Assembly: GCA_964036045.1 (NCBI GenBank)
Contig: OZ038385.1
Coordinates: 37,833,218-37,897,217 of the forward strand
Direction: 5' to 3'
DNA length: 64,000 nucleotides
Source of the DNA: Eutreptiella sp. 'Long Island Sound 2002'
Lineage: Eukaryota; Euglenozoa; Euglenophyceae; Eutreptiales; Eutreptiaceae
A model generated the notes under the pieces. It saw only the letters and a program-made list of their open reading frames with translations. It ran no database searches and was not told where the DNA came from. Of the stretch, positions 24,101-34,985 are shown piece after piece (within the stretch, counting starts at the first letter, position 1; every line of letters starts with the position of its first letter). Position numbers and translations under genes: made by a program.

Positions 24101-25460
24101 CGGCCCCGCGCCGCGCCCCTTCACGGCCCCAGGCCGCGCCCGTACGCGGCCCCACGCTGCGCCCCTGCGCAGCCCTACGCAGCCCCACGCTGCGCCCCTG
24201 CGCAGCCCCACGCTGCTGCACCCCTCCACGGCCCCATGCCGCGCCCATGCGCGGCCCCGCGCTGCGCCCCTGCGCAGCCCCACGCTGCTGCGCCCCTGCG
24301 CAGCCCCGCGCTGCGCCCCCGCGCAGCCCCACACTGCTGCGCCCCTGCGCCGCCCCACACTGCTGCGCCCCTGCGCCGCACCGCGCTGCGCCCCTGCGCA
24401 GCCCCACGCTGCGCCCCTACTCAGCCCCACGCTGCGCCCCTGCGCAGCCCCACGCTGCAGCGCCCCTTCACGGCCCCATGCCGCGCCCCGGCGCAGCCCC
24501 ACGCTGCTGCGCCCCTGCGCAGCCCCGCGCTGCGCCCCTGCGCAGCCCCACACTGCTACGCCCCTGCGCGGCCCCACGCTGCGCCCCCGCGCAGCCCCAC
24601 GCTGCGCCCCTACTCAGCCCCACGCTGCGCCCCTGCGCAGCCCCACGCTGCTGCGCCCCTGCGCAGCCCCACGCTGCTGCGCCCCTGCGCAGCCCCGCGC
24701 CGCGCCCCCGTGCAGCCCCACGCTGCGCCCCGGCGCAGCCCCACGCTGCTGCGCCCCTGCGCAGCCCCACGCTGCTGCGCCCCTGCGCAGCCCCGCGCCG
24801 CGCCCCCGCGCAGCCCCACGCTGCGCCCCTGCGCAGCCCAGCGCTGCTGCGCCCCGGCGCAGCCCAGCACTGCTGCCCCCCTGCGCAGCCCCACGCCGCG
24901 CCCCTGCGCGGCCCCACGCTGCACTCCTGCGCGGCCCCACGCTGCACTCCTGCGCGGCCCCACGCTGCGCCCCTGCCCAGCCCCGCGCTGCGCCCCTGCC
25001 CAGCCCCACGCCGCGCCCCTGCCCAGCCCCACACTACTGCGCCCCTGCGCAGCCCCACGTTACTCCCCTGCTCAGCCCCGCGCTGCGCCCCTGCGCAGCC
25101 CCATGCTGCGCCCCTGCTCAGCCCCGCGCTGCTGCGCCCCTGAGCAGCCCCACGCTGCGCCCCTGCGCAGCCCCACGCTACTGCGCCTCTGCCCGGCCCC
25201 ATGCCGCGCCCATGCGCGGCCCCGCGCTGCGCTCCTGCGCAGCCCCACGCTGCACCCCTGCGCAGCCCCGCGCCGCACCCCTGCGCGGCCCCATGCCGCG
25301 CCCATACGCGGCCCCACGCCGCGATCCTCCGCGGCCCCACGCTGCACCCCTGCGCGGCCGCACGCTGCACCCCTGCACGGCCCCACACTGCTGCGCCCCT
25401 GCGCCGCCCCACACGGCTGCGCCCCTGCACCGCACCACGCGGCGCCCCTGCGCAGCCCAG
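18160..25460. repeat. 26/23-bp hairpin minisatellite, array 1 (7.3 kb)
   Basis: About 290 units of CCCCTGCGCAGCCCCACG followed by CTGCTGCG (26 bp) or CTGCG (23 bp). Each unit contains the inverted repeat GCGCAGC..GCTGCGC, a 7-bp stem with a loop of 8 or 5 bases, so both length classes keep the stem. Common variants (CGCGGCCCC) replace one pair by a G.T wobble. Units form higher-order repeats; one landmark (CATTCGCGGCCCCACGCTA) recurs at about 22040 and 24020. The unit lacks stop codons in all three plus frames and its length is not a multiple of 3, which creates frames of over 2000 codons that are artefacts. Confidence 0.95.
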
Positions 25461-26006
25461 GCAGGGAGCAACCCCCCCCCCCCCCCTCAAGGAACGGCCG
25501 CCCTCGGGAGCCCTCGCCCAGCCCCCGGGGGCCTCTCGGGGTTCGCCCCCGAGCCCGCCCGGCCCTTCCACGCCCCCCCTCACCAGCCGCAGCCCTGAGG
25601 CCCGCCCGGTCTCCCCCGCGCCGGCCCACAACCACCAGGGACCCGGGCCCCGGAGCCCCGGTGCCCATCCCCGCCCGCCCCCCCGGTATCCCTCCGGCGG
25701 GGCCCGTCCCGGTCCGGTTCGGCCGCGAGGGGACGGCGTGGCGCCCCCCCCCGCCTCCACCAGGATTCGCCCCCGTGGATGATGCTCGGCGGGATTCGTC
25801 CCCGCCGAGCGGGGTGCGGGCCCCACCGCTGACCGCGGCCCCCCCGACACCTCGAGCGCCCCGGGCTCCCCGGCCGACTTTGGCCAGCCCCAGCCGCTCC
25901 TCCGCCCGGTCGGCCGCACGGTGACGCTCTGCGGCTGAGCTCACCGCACCCCCGTCCCCCTCGCGCGCGCACCCACCCACCAGCCCACAGCCCCCCCCCC
26001 CCCCCC
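25461..26006. repeat. C-rich block Y, copy B
   Basis: Nearly identical to 16419-16970, and directly flanked by minisatellite on both sides. The boundary AGCCCAG then GCAGGGAGCA is identical to that at 28218. Confidence 0.9.
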
Positions 26007-28217
26007 ATGCGCGGCCCCGCGCTGCGCCCCTGCGCAGCCCCACGCTGCTGCGCACCTGCGCAGCCCCGCGCTACGCCCCTGCGCAGCCCCACACTGCTGC
26101 GCCCCTGCGCCGCCCCACACTGCTGCGCCCCTGCGCCGCACCACGCTGCGCCCCTGCGCAGCCCCGTGCTGCGCCCCTACTCAGCCCCACACTGCGCAGC
26201 CCCATGCTGCTGCGCCCCTTCACGGCCCCATGCCGCGCCCCGGCGCAGCCCCACGCTGCTGCGCCCCTGCGCAGCCCCACGCTGCGCCCCTGCGCAGCCC
26301 CACGCTGCTACGCCCCTGCACGGCCCCTTGCCGCGCCCCCGCGCAGCCCCTTGCCGCGCCCCCGCGCAGCCCCACGCTGCGCCCCTGCCCAGCCCAACGC
26401 TGCTGCGCCCCTACGCAGCCCCCCGCTGCGCCCCATTCGCGGCCCCACGCTACGCCCCGGCGCAGCCCCACGCTGCTGCGCCCCTGCGCAGCCCCACGCT
26501 GCGCCCCTGCGCAGCCCCACGCTGCTGCGCCCCTGCGCGGCCCCGCGCCGCGCCCCTTCACGGCCCCATGCCGCGCCCGTACGCGGCCCCACGCTGCGCC
26601 CCTGCGCAGCCCTACGCAGCCCCACGCTGCGCCCCTGCGCAGCCCCACGCTGCTGCACCCCTCCACGGCCCCATGCCGCGCCCATGCGCGGCCCCGCGCT
26701 GCGCCCCTGTGCAGCCCCACGCTGCTGCGCCCCTGCGCAGCCCCGCGCTGCGCCCCCGCGCAGCCCCACACTGCTGCGCCCCTGCGCCGCCCCACACTGC
26801 TGCGCCCCTGCGCCGCACCGCGCTGCGCCCCTGCGCAGCCCCACGCTGCGCCCCTACTCAGCCCCACGCTGCGCCCCTGCGCAGCCCCACGCTGCAGCGC
26901 CCCTTCACGGCCCCATGCCGCGCCCCGGCGCAGCCCCACGCTGCTGCGCCCCTGCGTAGCCCCACACTGCTGCGCCCCTGCGCGGCCCCACGCTGCGCCC
27001 CCGCGCAGCCCCACGCTGCGCCCCTACTCAGCCCCACGCTGCGCCCCTGCGCAGCCCCACGCTGCTGCGCCCCTGTGCAGCCCCACGCTGCTGCGCCCCT
27101 GCGCAGCCCCGCGCCGCGCCCCCGCGCAGCCCCACGCTGCGCCCCCGCGCAGCCCCACGCTGCGCCCCTACTCAGCCCCACGCTGCGCCCCTGCGCAGCC
27201 CCACGCTGCTGCGCCCCTGCGCAGCCCCACGCTGCTGCGCCCCTGCGCAGCCCCGCGCCGCGCCCCCGCGCAGCCCCACGCTGCGCCCTTGCGCAGCCCA
27301 GCGCTGCTGAGCCCCGGCGCAGCCCAGCACTGCTGCGCCCCTGCGCAGCCCCACGCTGCTGCGCCCCTGCGCAGCCCCACGCTGCTGCGCCCCTGCGCAG
27401 CCCCACACTGCTGCGCCCCTGCGCGGCCCCACGCTGCGCCCCCGCGCAGCCCCACGCTGCGCCCCTACTCAGCCCCACGCTGCGCCCCTGCGCAGCCCCA
27501 CGCTGCTGCGCCCCTGCGCAGCCCCACGCTGCTGCGCCCCTGCGCAGCCCCGCGCCGCGCCCCCGCGCAGCCCCACGCTGCGCCCTTGCGCAGCCCAGCG
27601 CTGCTGCGCCCCGGCGCAGCCCAGCACTGCTGCGCCCCTGTGCAGCCCCACGCCGCGCCCCTGCGCGGCCCCATGCCGCGCCTATGCGCGGCCCCACGCT
27701 GCACTCCTGCGCGGCCCCACGCTGCGCCCCTGCCCAGCCCCGCGCTGCGCCCCTGCCCAGCCCCACGCCGCGCCCCTGCCTAGCCCCACACTACTGCGCC
27801 CCTGCGCAGCCCCATGTTACTCCCCTGCTCAGCCCCGCGCTGCGCCCCTGCGCAGCCCCACGCTGCGCCCCTGCTCAGCCCCGCGCTGCTGCGCCCCTGA
27901 GCAGCCCCACGCTGCGCCCCTGCGCAGCCCCACGCTACTGCGCCCCTGCCCGGCCCCATGCCGCGCCCATGCGCGGCCCCGCGCTGCGCCCCTGCGCAGC
28001 CCCACGCTGCACCCCTGCGCAGCCCCGCGCCGCACCCCTGCGCGGCCCCATGCCGCGCCCATACGCGGCCCCACGCCGCGATCCTCCGCGGCCCCACGCT
28101 GCACCCCTGCGCGGCCGCACGCTGCACCCCTGCACGGCCCCACACTGCTGCGCCCCTGCGCCGCCCCACACGGCTGCGCCCCTGCACCGCACCACGCGGC
28201 GCCCCTGCGCAGCCCAG
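26007..28217. repeat. 26/23-bp hairpin minisatellite, array 2
   Basis: Same units as array 1. Its last part matches the last part of array 1 unit by unit (for example the CCCCACACTACTGCGCC landmark at about 25028 and 27785), so array 2 plus block Y copy C is a tandem duplication of about 2.76 kb of the end of array 1 plus copy B. Confidence 0.95.
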
Positions 28218-28764
28218 GCAGGGAGCAACCCCCCCCCCCCCCTCAAGGAACGGCCGCCCTCGGGAGCCCTCGCCCAGCCCCCGGGGGCCTCTCGGGGTTC
28301 GCCCCCGAGCCCGCCCGGCCCTTCCACGCCCCCCCTCACCAGCCGCAGCCCTGAGGCCCGCCCGGTCTCCCCCACGCCGGCCCACAACCACCAGGGACCC
28401 GGGCCCCGGAGCCCCGGTGCCCAGCCCCGCCCGCCCCCCCGGTATCCCTCCGGCGGGGCCCGTCCCGGTCCGGTTCGGCCGCGAGGGGACGGCGTGGCGC
28501 CCCCCCCCGCCTCCACCAGGATTCGCCCCCGTGGATGATGCTCGGCGGGATTCGTCCCCGCCGAGCGGGGTGCGGGCCCCACCGCTGACCGCGGCCCCCC
28601 CGACACCTCGAGCGCCCCGGGCTCCCCGGCCGACTTTGGCCAGCCCCAGCCGCTCCTCCGCCCGGTCGGCCGCACGGTGACGCTCTGCGGCTGAGCTCAC
28701 CGCACCCCCGTCCCCCTCGCGCGCGCACCCACCCACCAGCCCACAGCCCCCCCCCCCCCCCCCA
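28218..28764. repeat. C-rich block Y, copy C
   Basis: Almost identical to copy B, offset 2757 bp. It is followed by a stub of minisatellite (28765-28805) that breaks off into other sequence. Confidence 0.9.
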
Positions 28765-28860
28765 TGCGCGGCCCCGCGCTGCGCCCCTGCGCAGCCCCAC
28801 GCTGCATACATAGTCCCCGCCCCCTCCACCCCCCTTACTCCACCTCCGCACAGGACGTAG

Positions 28861-29215
28861 CCCCCTCCCCTGTCGCGGGGGAGTGGCGGCTGGAAGCAAG
28901 GGGGACCGGGGCCCCGCGGGTCCCCGGACAGGTGGTCCCTGCATCCCGCCCCCCATCCCGCCTCCGTCACGCACAGGTGCGCACGCCCTCCCCCCACGGC
29001 GGGGGAGGGAACCAGGGTCACACGGACAGGTGGTCCCTCTCACAGCGACGCGCGCCCCCCCCCCCCAGACAGAAGGCGGAACCCCCCCCCCCCCTCGGTC
29101 GTTGTCGGCACACGCCCGGCCAGCGTGACGCCGGCCGACTGCTCCCTTGCGCCCTGCCCAGGGAGAGCGTGTCTGGCAATTTCTCCCGCCGGCACGTGCT
29201 GGGTGCCTTCACAAC
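28861..29215. repeat. block X, copy 1
   Basis: Shares CCCCCTCCCCTGTCG, GGGGCCCCGC, ACAGGTGGTCCCT, CGTTGTCGGCACACGCCCGG and CTGGCAATTTCTCCCGCCGG with 31050-31390. Copy 1 leads through an ACA trinucleotide run (about 29211-29228) into a CCATA tract. Confidence 0.85.
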
Positions 29216-29228
29216 AACAACAACAACA

Positions 29229-29355
29229 TACCATACCATACCATACCATACCATACCATACCATACCATACCATACCATACCATACCATACCATACCATA
29301 CCATACCATACCATACCATACCATACCATACCATACCATACCATACCATACCATA
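29229..29355. repeat. CCATA satellite (copy 2)
   Basis: About 25 perfect CCATA units between block X copy 1 and block Y copy D. Tyr/Met/Val/Trp-rich minus-strand frames through it are artefacts. Confidence 0.97.
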
Positions 29356-30130
29356 TAGCGGAGTCCCCCCCGGCGAATCCGAGGTTCTTCCTCGAAGGGG
29401 CCCACGAGCCCAGGGGACGCCCCCCCCCCCCCCTCAGCCCCCCCAAAAAAGGGACTCCGGCGCGGAGGGTTGGGGATATAGTCCCATGCCGCGCGGCCAT
29501 GAATCGACATGGCCCTACACCGGGCGATACACGCCCGCCCCCCCCCCCTCGCTCAAGAGGGGCCCCCGTCGTCCCCCGGGCAGGGAGCAACCCCCCCCCC
29601 CCCCCCTCAAGGAGCGGCCGCCCTCGGGGGCCCTCGCCCAGCCCCCGGGGGCCTCTCGGGATTCGGCCCCGAGCCAGCACAGCCCTCCAGCCCCTCCCCC
29701 CCCCGGCCGCAGCCCTAGGGCCCGCCCGGTCTCCCCCGCGCCGGCCCACGCACTACCGGGACCCGGGCCTCGGAGCCCCGGTGCCCAGCCCAGCCCGCCC
29801 CCCCGGTGTCCCTCCGGCGGGGCCCGTCCCGGTCCGGTTCGGCCGCGAGGGGACGGTGTGGCACTCCCCCCGCCTCCACCAGGATTCGCCCCCGTGGATG
29901 GTGCTCGGCGGGATTCGTCCCCGCCGAGCGGGGTGCGGGCCCCATCGCCGTCCGCAGCCCCCCCGTCACCAGCAGCGCCCCGGGCTCCCTGGCCGACTTT
30001 GGCCAGCCCCGGCCGCGCACCCGCTACGGACGGCCACTCGGTGACGCTTGGCGGCCGAGCGCACCGACCCCCTTCCCCCCGAGCACGCGCGCACACGCCC
30101 CTCCCACGCCCCCCCCCCCCTCTCCCCGCA
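29356..30130. repeat. C-rich block Y, copy D (diverged)
   Basis: The first 65 bp match copy A exactly after the CCATA tract; the rest is about as long but carries many substitutions (for example GTGGATGGTGCTCGG in place of GTGGATGATGCTCGG) and a shorter middle. Confidence 0.85.
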
Positions 30131-30299
30131 CACGCCGCCCCTCCCTCCCGGTCCCCTCCCTTCCTTTTCGCCTCACAGGTGCAGCGAGAGAACCAACCTC
30201 GCGCCGTGACGTCAAGACAACTACGGGCCCCCCACCGCCGGCGGGGGTCCCAGGCCTACTCCCTCACTCCTGCCCCCCCCCCCCCCCTCGCCCCCAGCA

Positions 30300-30990
30300 C
30301 GCCAGGGCCGCACCAGCTGTGCTGTGCAGGCCCCACAGGCACCCCCGCACGCTAGGGCCGCACCAGCAGTGCTGTGCAGGCCCCACAGGAACCCCCGCAC
30401 GCCAGGGCCGCACCAGCAGTGCTGTGCAGGCCCCACAGGAACCCCCGCACGCCAGGGCCGCACCAGCAGTGCTGTGCAGGCCCCACAGCAACCCCCGCAC
30501 GCCAGGGCCGCACCAGCTGTGCTGTGCAGGCCCCACAGAAACCCCCGCACGCCAGGGCCGCACCAGCAGTGCTGTGCAGGCCCCACAGGAACCCCCGCAC
30601 GCCAGGGCCGCACCAGCAGTGCTGTGCAGGCCCCACAGCAACCCCCGCACGCCAGGGCCGCACCAGCTGTGCTGTGCAGGCCCCACAGAAACCCCCGCAC
30701 GCCAGGGCCGCACCAGCAGTGCTGTGCAGGCCCCACAGGAACCCCCGCACGCCAGGGCCGCACCAGCTGTGCTGTGCAGGCCCCACAGAAACCCCCGCAC
30801 GCCAGGGCCGCACCAGCAGTGCTGTGCAGGCCCCACAGAAACCCCCGCACGCCAGGGCCGCACCAGCTGTGCTGTGCAGGCCCCACAGAAACCCCCGCAC
30901 GCCAGGGCCGCACCAGCAGTGCTGTGCAGCCCCCACAGGAACCCCCGCACGCCAGGGCCGCACCAGCAGTGCTGAGCAGGCCCCACGGGA
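30300..30990. repeat. 50-bp minisatellite, about 14 units
   Basis: The unit reads CACCAGC(A/T)GTGCTGTGCAGG then CCCCACAG, a variable pair, ACCCCCGCACGCCAGGGCCG. Variable sites (CAGCAGT/CAGCTGT and ACAGGA/ACAGCA/ACAGAA) repeat every three units in the middle, a 150-bp higher-order repeat. All three frames are open because 50 is not a multiple of 3; the resulting peptides are not genes. There are no spacers, so it is not a CRISPR array. Confidence 0.95.
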
Positions 30991-31049
30991 AACGGGCAGC
31001 GCCCCCCCACGCCCGCGCTCGTGCGGTTCAGGGGCACGCAGGCAGATTG

Positions 31050-31390
31050 CCCCCTCCCCTGTCGTGGGGGAGCGGCGGCCGGAAGCAAGGGGAATCGGGG
31101 CCCCGCAGGTCCCCGAACAGGTGGTCCCTCCATCCAGCCCCCCCACCCCGCCTCCGTCACGCACAGGTCGGGTCACCCTCCCCCCCGCAGCGGGGGAGGG
31201 CTCCAGGGTAACTTCCACAGGTGGCCCCCCCCTCCTCCACGCGCGCCCCCCCCCCCCTCCACACCACGGCGGCCCCCCCCCCCCTCGGTCGTTGTCGGCA
31301 CACGCCCGGCCAGCGTGACGCCGGCCGACTGCTCCCTTGCGCCCTGCCCAGGGAGAGCGTGTCTGGCAATTTCTCCCGCCGGCACGTGCT
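31050..31390. repeat. block X, copy 2, cut by the gap
   Basis: Runs parallel to 28861-29210 and stops at GGCACGTGCT, the very place where copy 1 goes on into the ACA run and the CCATA tract. Confidence 0.85.
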
Positions 31391-31590
31391 NNNNNNNNNN
31401 NNNNNNNNNNNNNNNNNNNNNNNNNNNNNNNNNNNNNNNNNNNNNNNNNNNNNNNNNNNNNNNNNNNNNNNNNNNNNNNNNNNNNNNNNNNNNNNNNNNN
31501 NNNNNNNNNNNNNNNNNNNNNNNNNNNNNNNNNNNNNNNNNNNNNNNNNNNNNNNNNNNNNNNNNNNNNNNNNNNNNNNNNNNNNNNNNN
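31391..31590. other. assembly gap (200 N)
   Basis: Exactly 200 undetermined bases, a typical placeholder length. By comparison with 29211-29355 the missing sequence probably begins with a CCATA satellite; earlier exons of the bestrophin-like gene may also be missing. Confidence 0.98.
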
Positions 31591-31621
31591 CCACGACATG
31601 CCCACGCCCCATACCCCTCAG

Positions 31622-32325
31622 GCGCGTTCAAGGAGGACACGGAGCAGAACCGGAGGATCATGTACCGCTTCTACCGCTACATCAACGTGGCCCACCTGCA
31701 CACGTACCGGCGGATCAACGACATGTTCAGGGCCGTCACTCTGGACGACATTAAAGACGCGGGATTGCTGACGTCCGACGAGGACCGCAAGCTCCGGGCC
31801 CTCGGCTGCAGCGGCACGGAGACCGTCTCGGCCTGGATCGCCATGCTGTACCAGCAGTGCGTGCACGAGCAGCGCTTCCCCCCGAACTTCAGCAACGTCT
31901 CGCTCGGCACCGTCCGCCACGGCCAAGACCTGATGCAGGAGATCGCGCTGTTCAACGAGAAGCGCATGCCGGACTGGTCGCTCGCGCTCATGACCCTCGT
32001 CCTGGACACCTTCCACCTCCTCATCGTGATCGTCATGCCGGTCACGCTCAACTTGCGAGATTACTGCGTCCAGCCCCTGACGATCCTCGGGGTCTTCTTG
32101 ATCTCCCTCTGCTACTCGTCGCTGCTGAGGCTCGTCACCGCCATCCGAGACCCCTTCTCGGGATTCGCGGAGATTGTGAACGTGGACCTGCTGCTGTGCG
32201 ACACGGATTGCTGGATCTTCCGCACGTTGCGGACCTCCTTCGAGAAAGACGTCCGGGCTGACCTCAGCCCTCGTTTGTCCCGAACGCCGCACCCGTCCAT
32301 CGAACGGGGTCCGCGGGCCTTTTGA
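31622..32325 (+). CDS. bestrophin-like anion channel, terminal exon
   Basis: The exon starts after an acceptor CCCCATACCCCTCAG (ending 31621; the first codon is split) and ends at TGA 32323-32325, about 233 codons. It opens with RIMYRFYRYINVAHLHTYRRI, like the R-Y-x-N-L-A-H segment of bestrophins and algal bestrophin-like proteins, then GLLTSDEDRKL, AWIAMLYQQC, two hydrophobic segments (LALMTLVLDTFHLLIVIVM and ILGVFLISLCYSSLLRLV) and RDPFSGFAEIVNVD, which sits where the family has its N-P-F-G acidic cluster. Bestrophins form pentameric chloride/bicarbonate channels; algal relatives have been linked to bicarbonate supply at thylakoids, which is only a possibility here. The N-terminal half is absent, upstream or within the gap. 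Confidence 0.72.
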
Positions 32326-33590
32326 GGGCAAGTGACGTAAAGTGAAATGACAAAAGTGACATTTGGTCGCTTCCAAACCGGTTTCTGACGTCCGTTGAGT
32401 GACGTGCCCAACCCGAGCCCCCACGGCCCAACGCCATTTGACAAACCCCAACCCCCAAACCCAAGAACAATGCCCATCCCGAAGCCCAACCTCAAAGCCG
32501 GGCCCCAAGGCTAACCCCACCAGCGCGCGCACCGGCACGTCCGCAGCCCTGACCCATGAGTACAAATCTGCACGGCCACGACCAAGACTTGCAATAGCCG
32601 CTCAAATCGCTTCACGTGTCCACTGGAGAAGAGAGGGGCCTGCCAATATCATTCGCTTTTGTGATTTCTTTTGTTTCGGGATCTCTATATTATTTTTCTT
32701 TATGTGATGTTGCATTGCAATTTTGCTCTCCCCCCCCCCCCCCACCCCCCACCAAGGCCTTGTGCCAACCCCCCCCCCCCCCCCCAAGATCTGGCTGCTG
32801 GGATTGGACCCCCAGGGGGTAATTTTTTTCCAAAAACCCCCACATATGTGTGTTCGAATGATCAGCGCGACGAGAGGATCATTTTGAGGTACGTATGTTG
32901 GGGTACCCGGGACCCCCCCCACTGGGCGCCCCCAACTACGGGGCCCAAAAAGTTTGGGAGGGGGTTGGGGTCAGGATTTGAGTCTGAACGCCCCCGGTGC
33001 TTGGGCATTTCGCGCCCTTTTGCCACTGCAGGCAGGAGGATCCCGGCTCAGAGGGGTGCCTTAGAGGCTGGGGCTGGGGTGGAGTTCCTGGTGACTGGGC
33101 CATCAACAATGGTCTGTCCACATTACAAAGACACACGTCACGGACAGCACCCGAATGGCGTGGGGTATCTTGAGTGGTACGGCAATACCCCACGCCTGCT
33201 GCCCCGCTGAGGGAAAGGGGGGCGCTGGAAGATGATGGTCGTCGCTGTATGCGTTGGCACGCCTGTAAGAAGAAAGGTGCCCGCGCGGTGCGCGCAGTGC
33301 ACAACGCGGTGCGCGCGCGGTGCGGGCGTTTTCCACGTGCACGGACCACTTTCCCCTTGTGCTTTTTTCTGCACCTCACCACTATTTGCCCCTCCCTTGT
33401 GGTGAGCCCGTGTGCTGTGGTTGCGGGATAGGGCGCCAAGCCATGTTGCGATGGCTGTCGCGATGGCGGACAATTGCCACGGGTGCCTCGCCCCTCCCTC
33501 TATAGCAAACATTCAAACAAATCAGAGGCACAAAACGTTTTCCGCTGAGGTACGCGCGATTTTTGTAGGGTTTCTGTGCGTCCTTCGTTC
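32326..33590. other. no clear gene
   Basis: Contains C runs (about 32729-32742 and 32769-32785). On the minus strand, an acceptor-like CTTTCTTCTTACAG lies at about 33277-33264, preceded by a GCGCACCGCGCGGGC string. A matching arrangement is found near 33.8 kb. No coherent protein was found. Confidence 0.45.
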
Positions 33591-33591
33591 C

Positions 33592-33978
33592 TCACCTTGT
33601 TCTTCCCGTTGTGCAGATCTGAAAGTGTTTTTTCCATTTGTTTTTCGGTATGTCATCACGCCCTGGCAGGGGCTGTGGGCAGCTACAACCACCTTTGGTG
33701 AGGAGGCTGGAGTGGAGGCCTCCGTTGTTGTATGCGTACCCCTTAGGCCACCGCGTCCTTGCCACCCTGAAAAAAACTTGAAAAATGCTGAAGAGGGTTG
33801 CTAGAAACGCCCGCGCGGTGCGCGCGGTGCGCGCGCCTTTCTCTAAGTCATCCCTTGCCTCCTGCAGTGGACGATGCAGTTCCTCGGGATTCGTGTTGCA
33901 TGCCTCGATCTCTACACCTTTTCTGTTCAAGTCTGTTTTCTGTTCAGGAATGGTCTGTTCACGGATCTGTTGCCCCAT
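33592..33978 (-). CDS. possible coiled-coil exon (uncertain)
   Basis: The minus strand from 33978 encodes a charged helical peptide (EQKTDLNRKGVEIEA, EELHRPLQEARDDLEKG), then passes GC-rich sequence and a TTTTTTTCAG acceptor near 33770 before VARTRWPKGYAYNNGG. It may be exon-intron-exon with a GC or unclear donor. No family; could be a fragment of the coiled-coil gene at 34986-35892 or of a relative. Confidence 0.3.
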   Translation of the reverse strand: MGQQIREQTIPEQKTDLNRKGVEIEACNTNPEELHRPLQEARDDLEKGARTARTARAFLATLFSIFQVFFRVARTRWPKGYAYNNGGLHSSLLTKGGCSCPQPLPGRDDIPKNKWKKHFQICTTGRTR

Positions 33979-34985
33979 CTTTTGCTTGTTTTGCTGTAAG
34001 CCCTCTTCTGTTGCTACTCCCCTCCCCTCCCCCCCTCCTCCCGCATGCTCAGCGGGAGGCGAACAACCGAGACGTAGGGACTACTTCTGATTCCATACGA
34101 TCGGAGAAGCAAAAAAAAACCAGAGCCATGTCGCAGGCGCCATGCACTAAAATGCAAGAAGATTTGCAACGGTGCAATGCAGAATGGAAACAGGTCGGAG
34201 CGCCGCTTCTTCTTTGGTCCAGGTGGCCTGGCGCGCGCACTCGCCGGCAGCCTTTTCCCGTGCTGATGCAGCAGGTTAGTTGTGTCTTTCTGCACACGAA
34301 CAGAACACAGGTCGACGAGGCCGTGTCCTGCCGTTCATGTGGCATCGGGCAAAGAAAGGGCAGACGACCCACCTGAACCGAATCGATGCAGCAAGTGACA
34401 TGCGATCGGGGCATGCAAACCAGACTCACGAATGAGGGGGAGGGGGGGGGAGGGGGGGGCTAAGACACACGGCTGCACGCCGACAGCACAGTGAAGGAGG
34501 GGGGGGGGGCGAAGAAGTGTTGACAGCCGGCCGGACCATAGGACATTCCACTTGCGATGGGGTCAATGCCCCTCTCCCCCACTCCAACGTTTTCGTGTTG
34601 ACCCAGGGAAGGGGGGGGTGAGCAGGGATGTGTTGGAAGGGGGGGAGGGGAGGGGGGATTCGGAGGGGGGGGGGGGGCAGGGGGCTTTGGCCCGGACCCC
34701 CTTCCTCCCAGGGTCCCCTATGGTCCCCGCCGAAGGCGGGCCAACAAAACATTCAAAATTTAGAAAAGAATTTAACCTTAACTCCTCTTGGCACCGAAGG
34801 CGCCGAAGCAAAAATTTGGCTGTCAGCCTCAAACATTGGAAGGGGAGGAGGGTCCAGGGGGGGGGGGGGGGGGGGGCTCTCATCCTCCGGTGTACGGCCG
34901 TTCTAATACATCGCTAGGGGTGAGGGTCAATGGGGCGTCTTTGAACTTACAAGAAGCGCTGTACTTCCCGGTTCGCGCTGTACAG
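33979..34985. other. no clear gene; G runs
   Basis: Several G runs (34436-34460, 34499-34510, 34620-34682, 34857-34877). A plus-strand peptide near 34126-34190 (TKMQEDLQRCNAEWKQV) is helical but isolated. The CGCCGAAGGCG and CACCGAAGGCGCCGAAG strings near 34728-34806 also occur inside the TIR element at 63498. Confidence 0.4.

Noticed and set aside
18636-25598. 2320-codon plus-strand open frame (and similar ones at 19379-25924, 20074-22977, 26007-28538)
   Set aside because: All three plus frames are open because the minisatellite unit contains no stop codons. Peptides are cyclic copies of the repeat; no start context, domain or codon bias supports a protein.
30300-30990. Possible CRISPR-like array of 50-bp repeats
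   Set aside because: Units are directly adjacent with no unique spacers, and the genome is eukaryotic.
31157-31661. Frames that run through the 200-N gap
   Set aside because: Undetermined bases contain no stops by definition, so continuity across the gap is meaningless.
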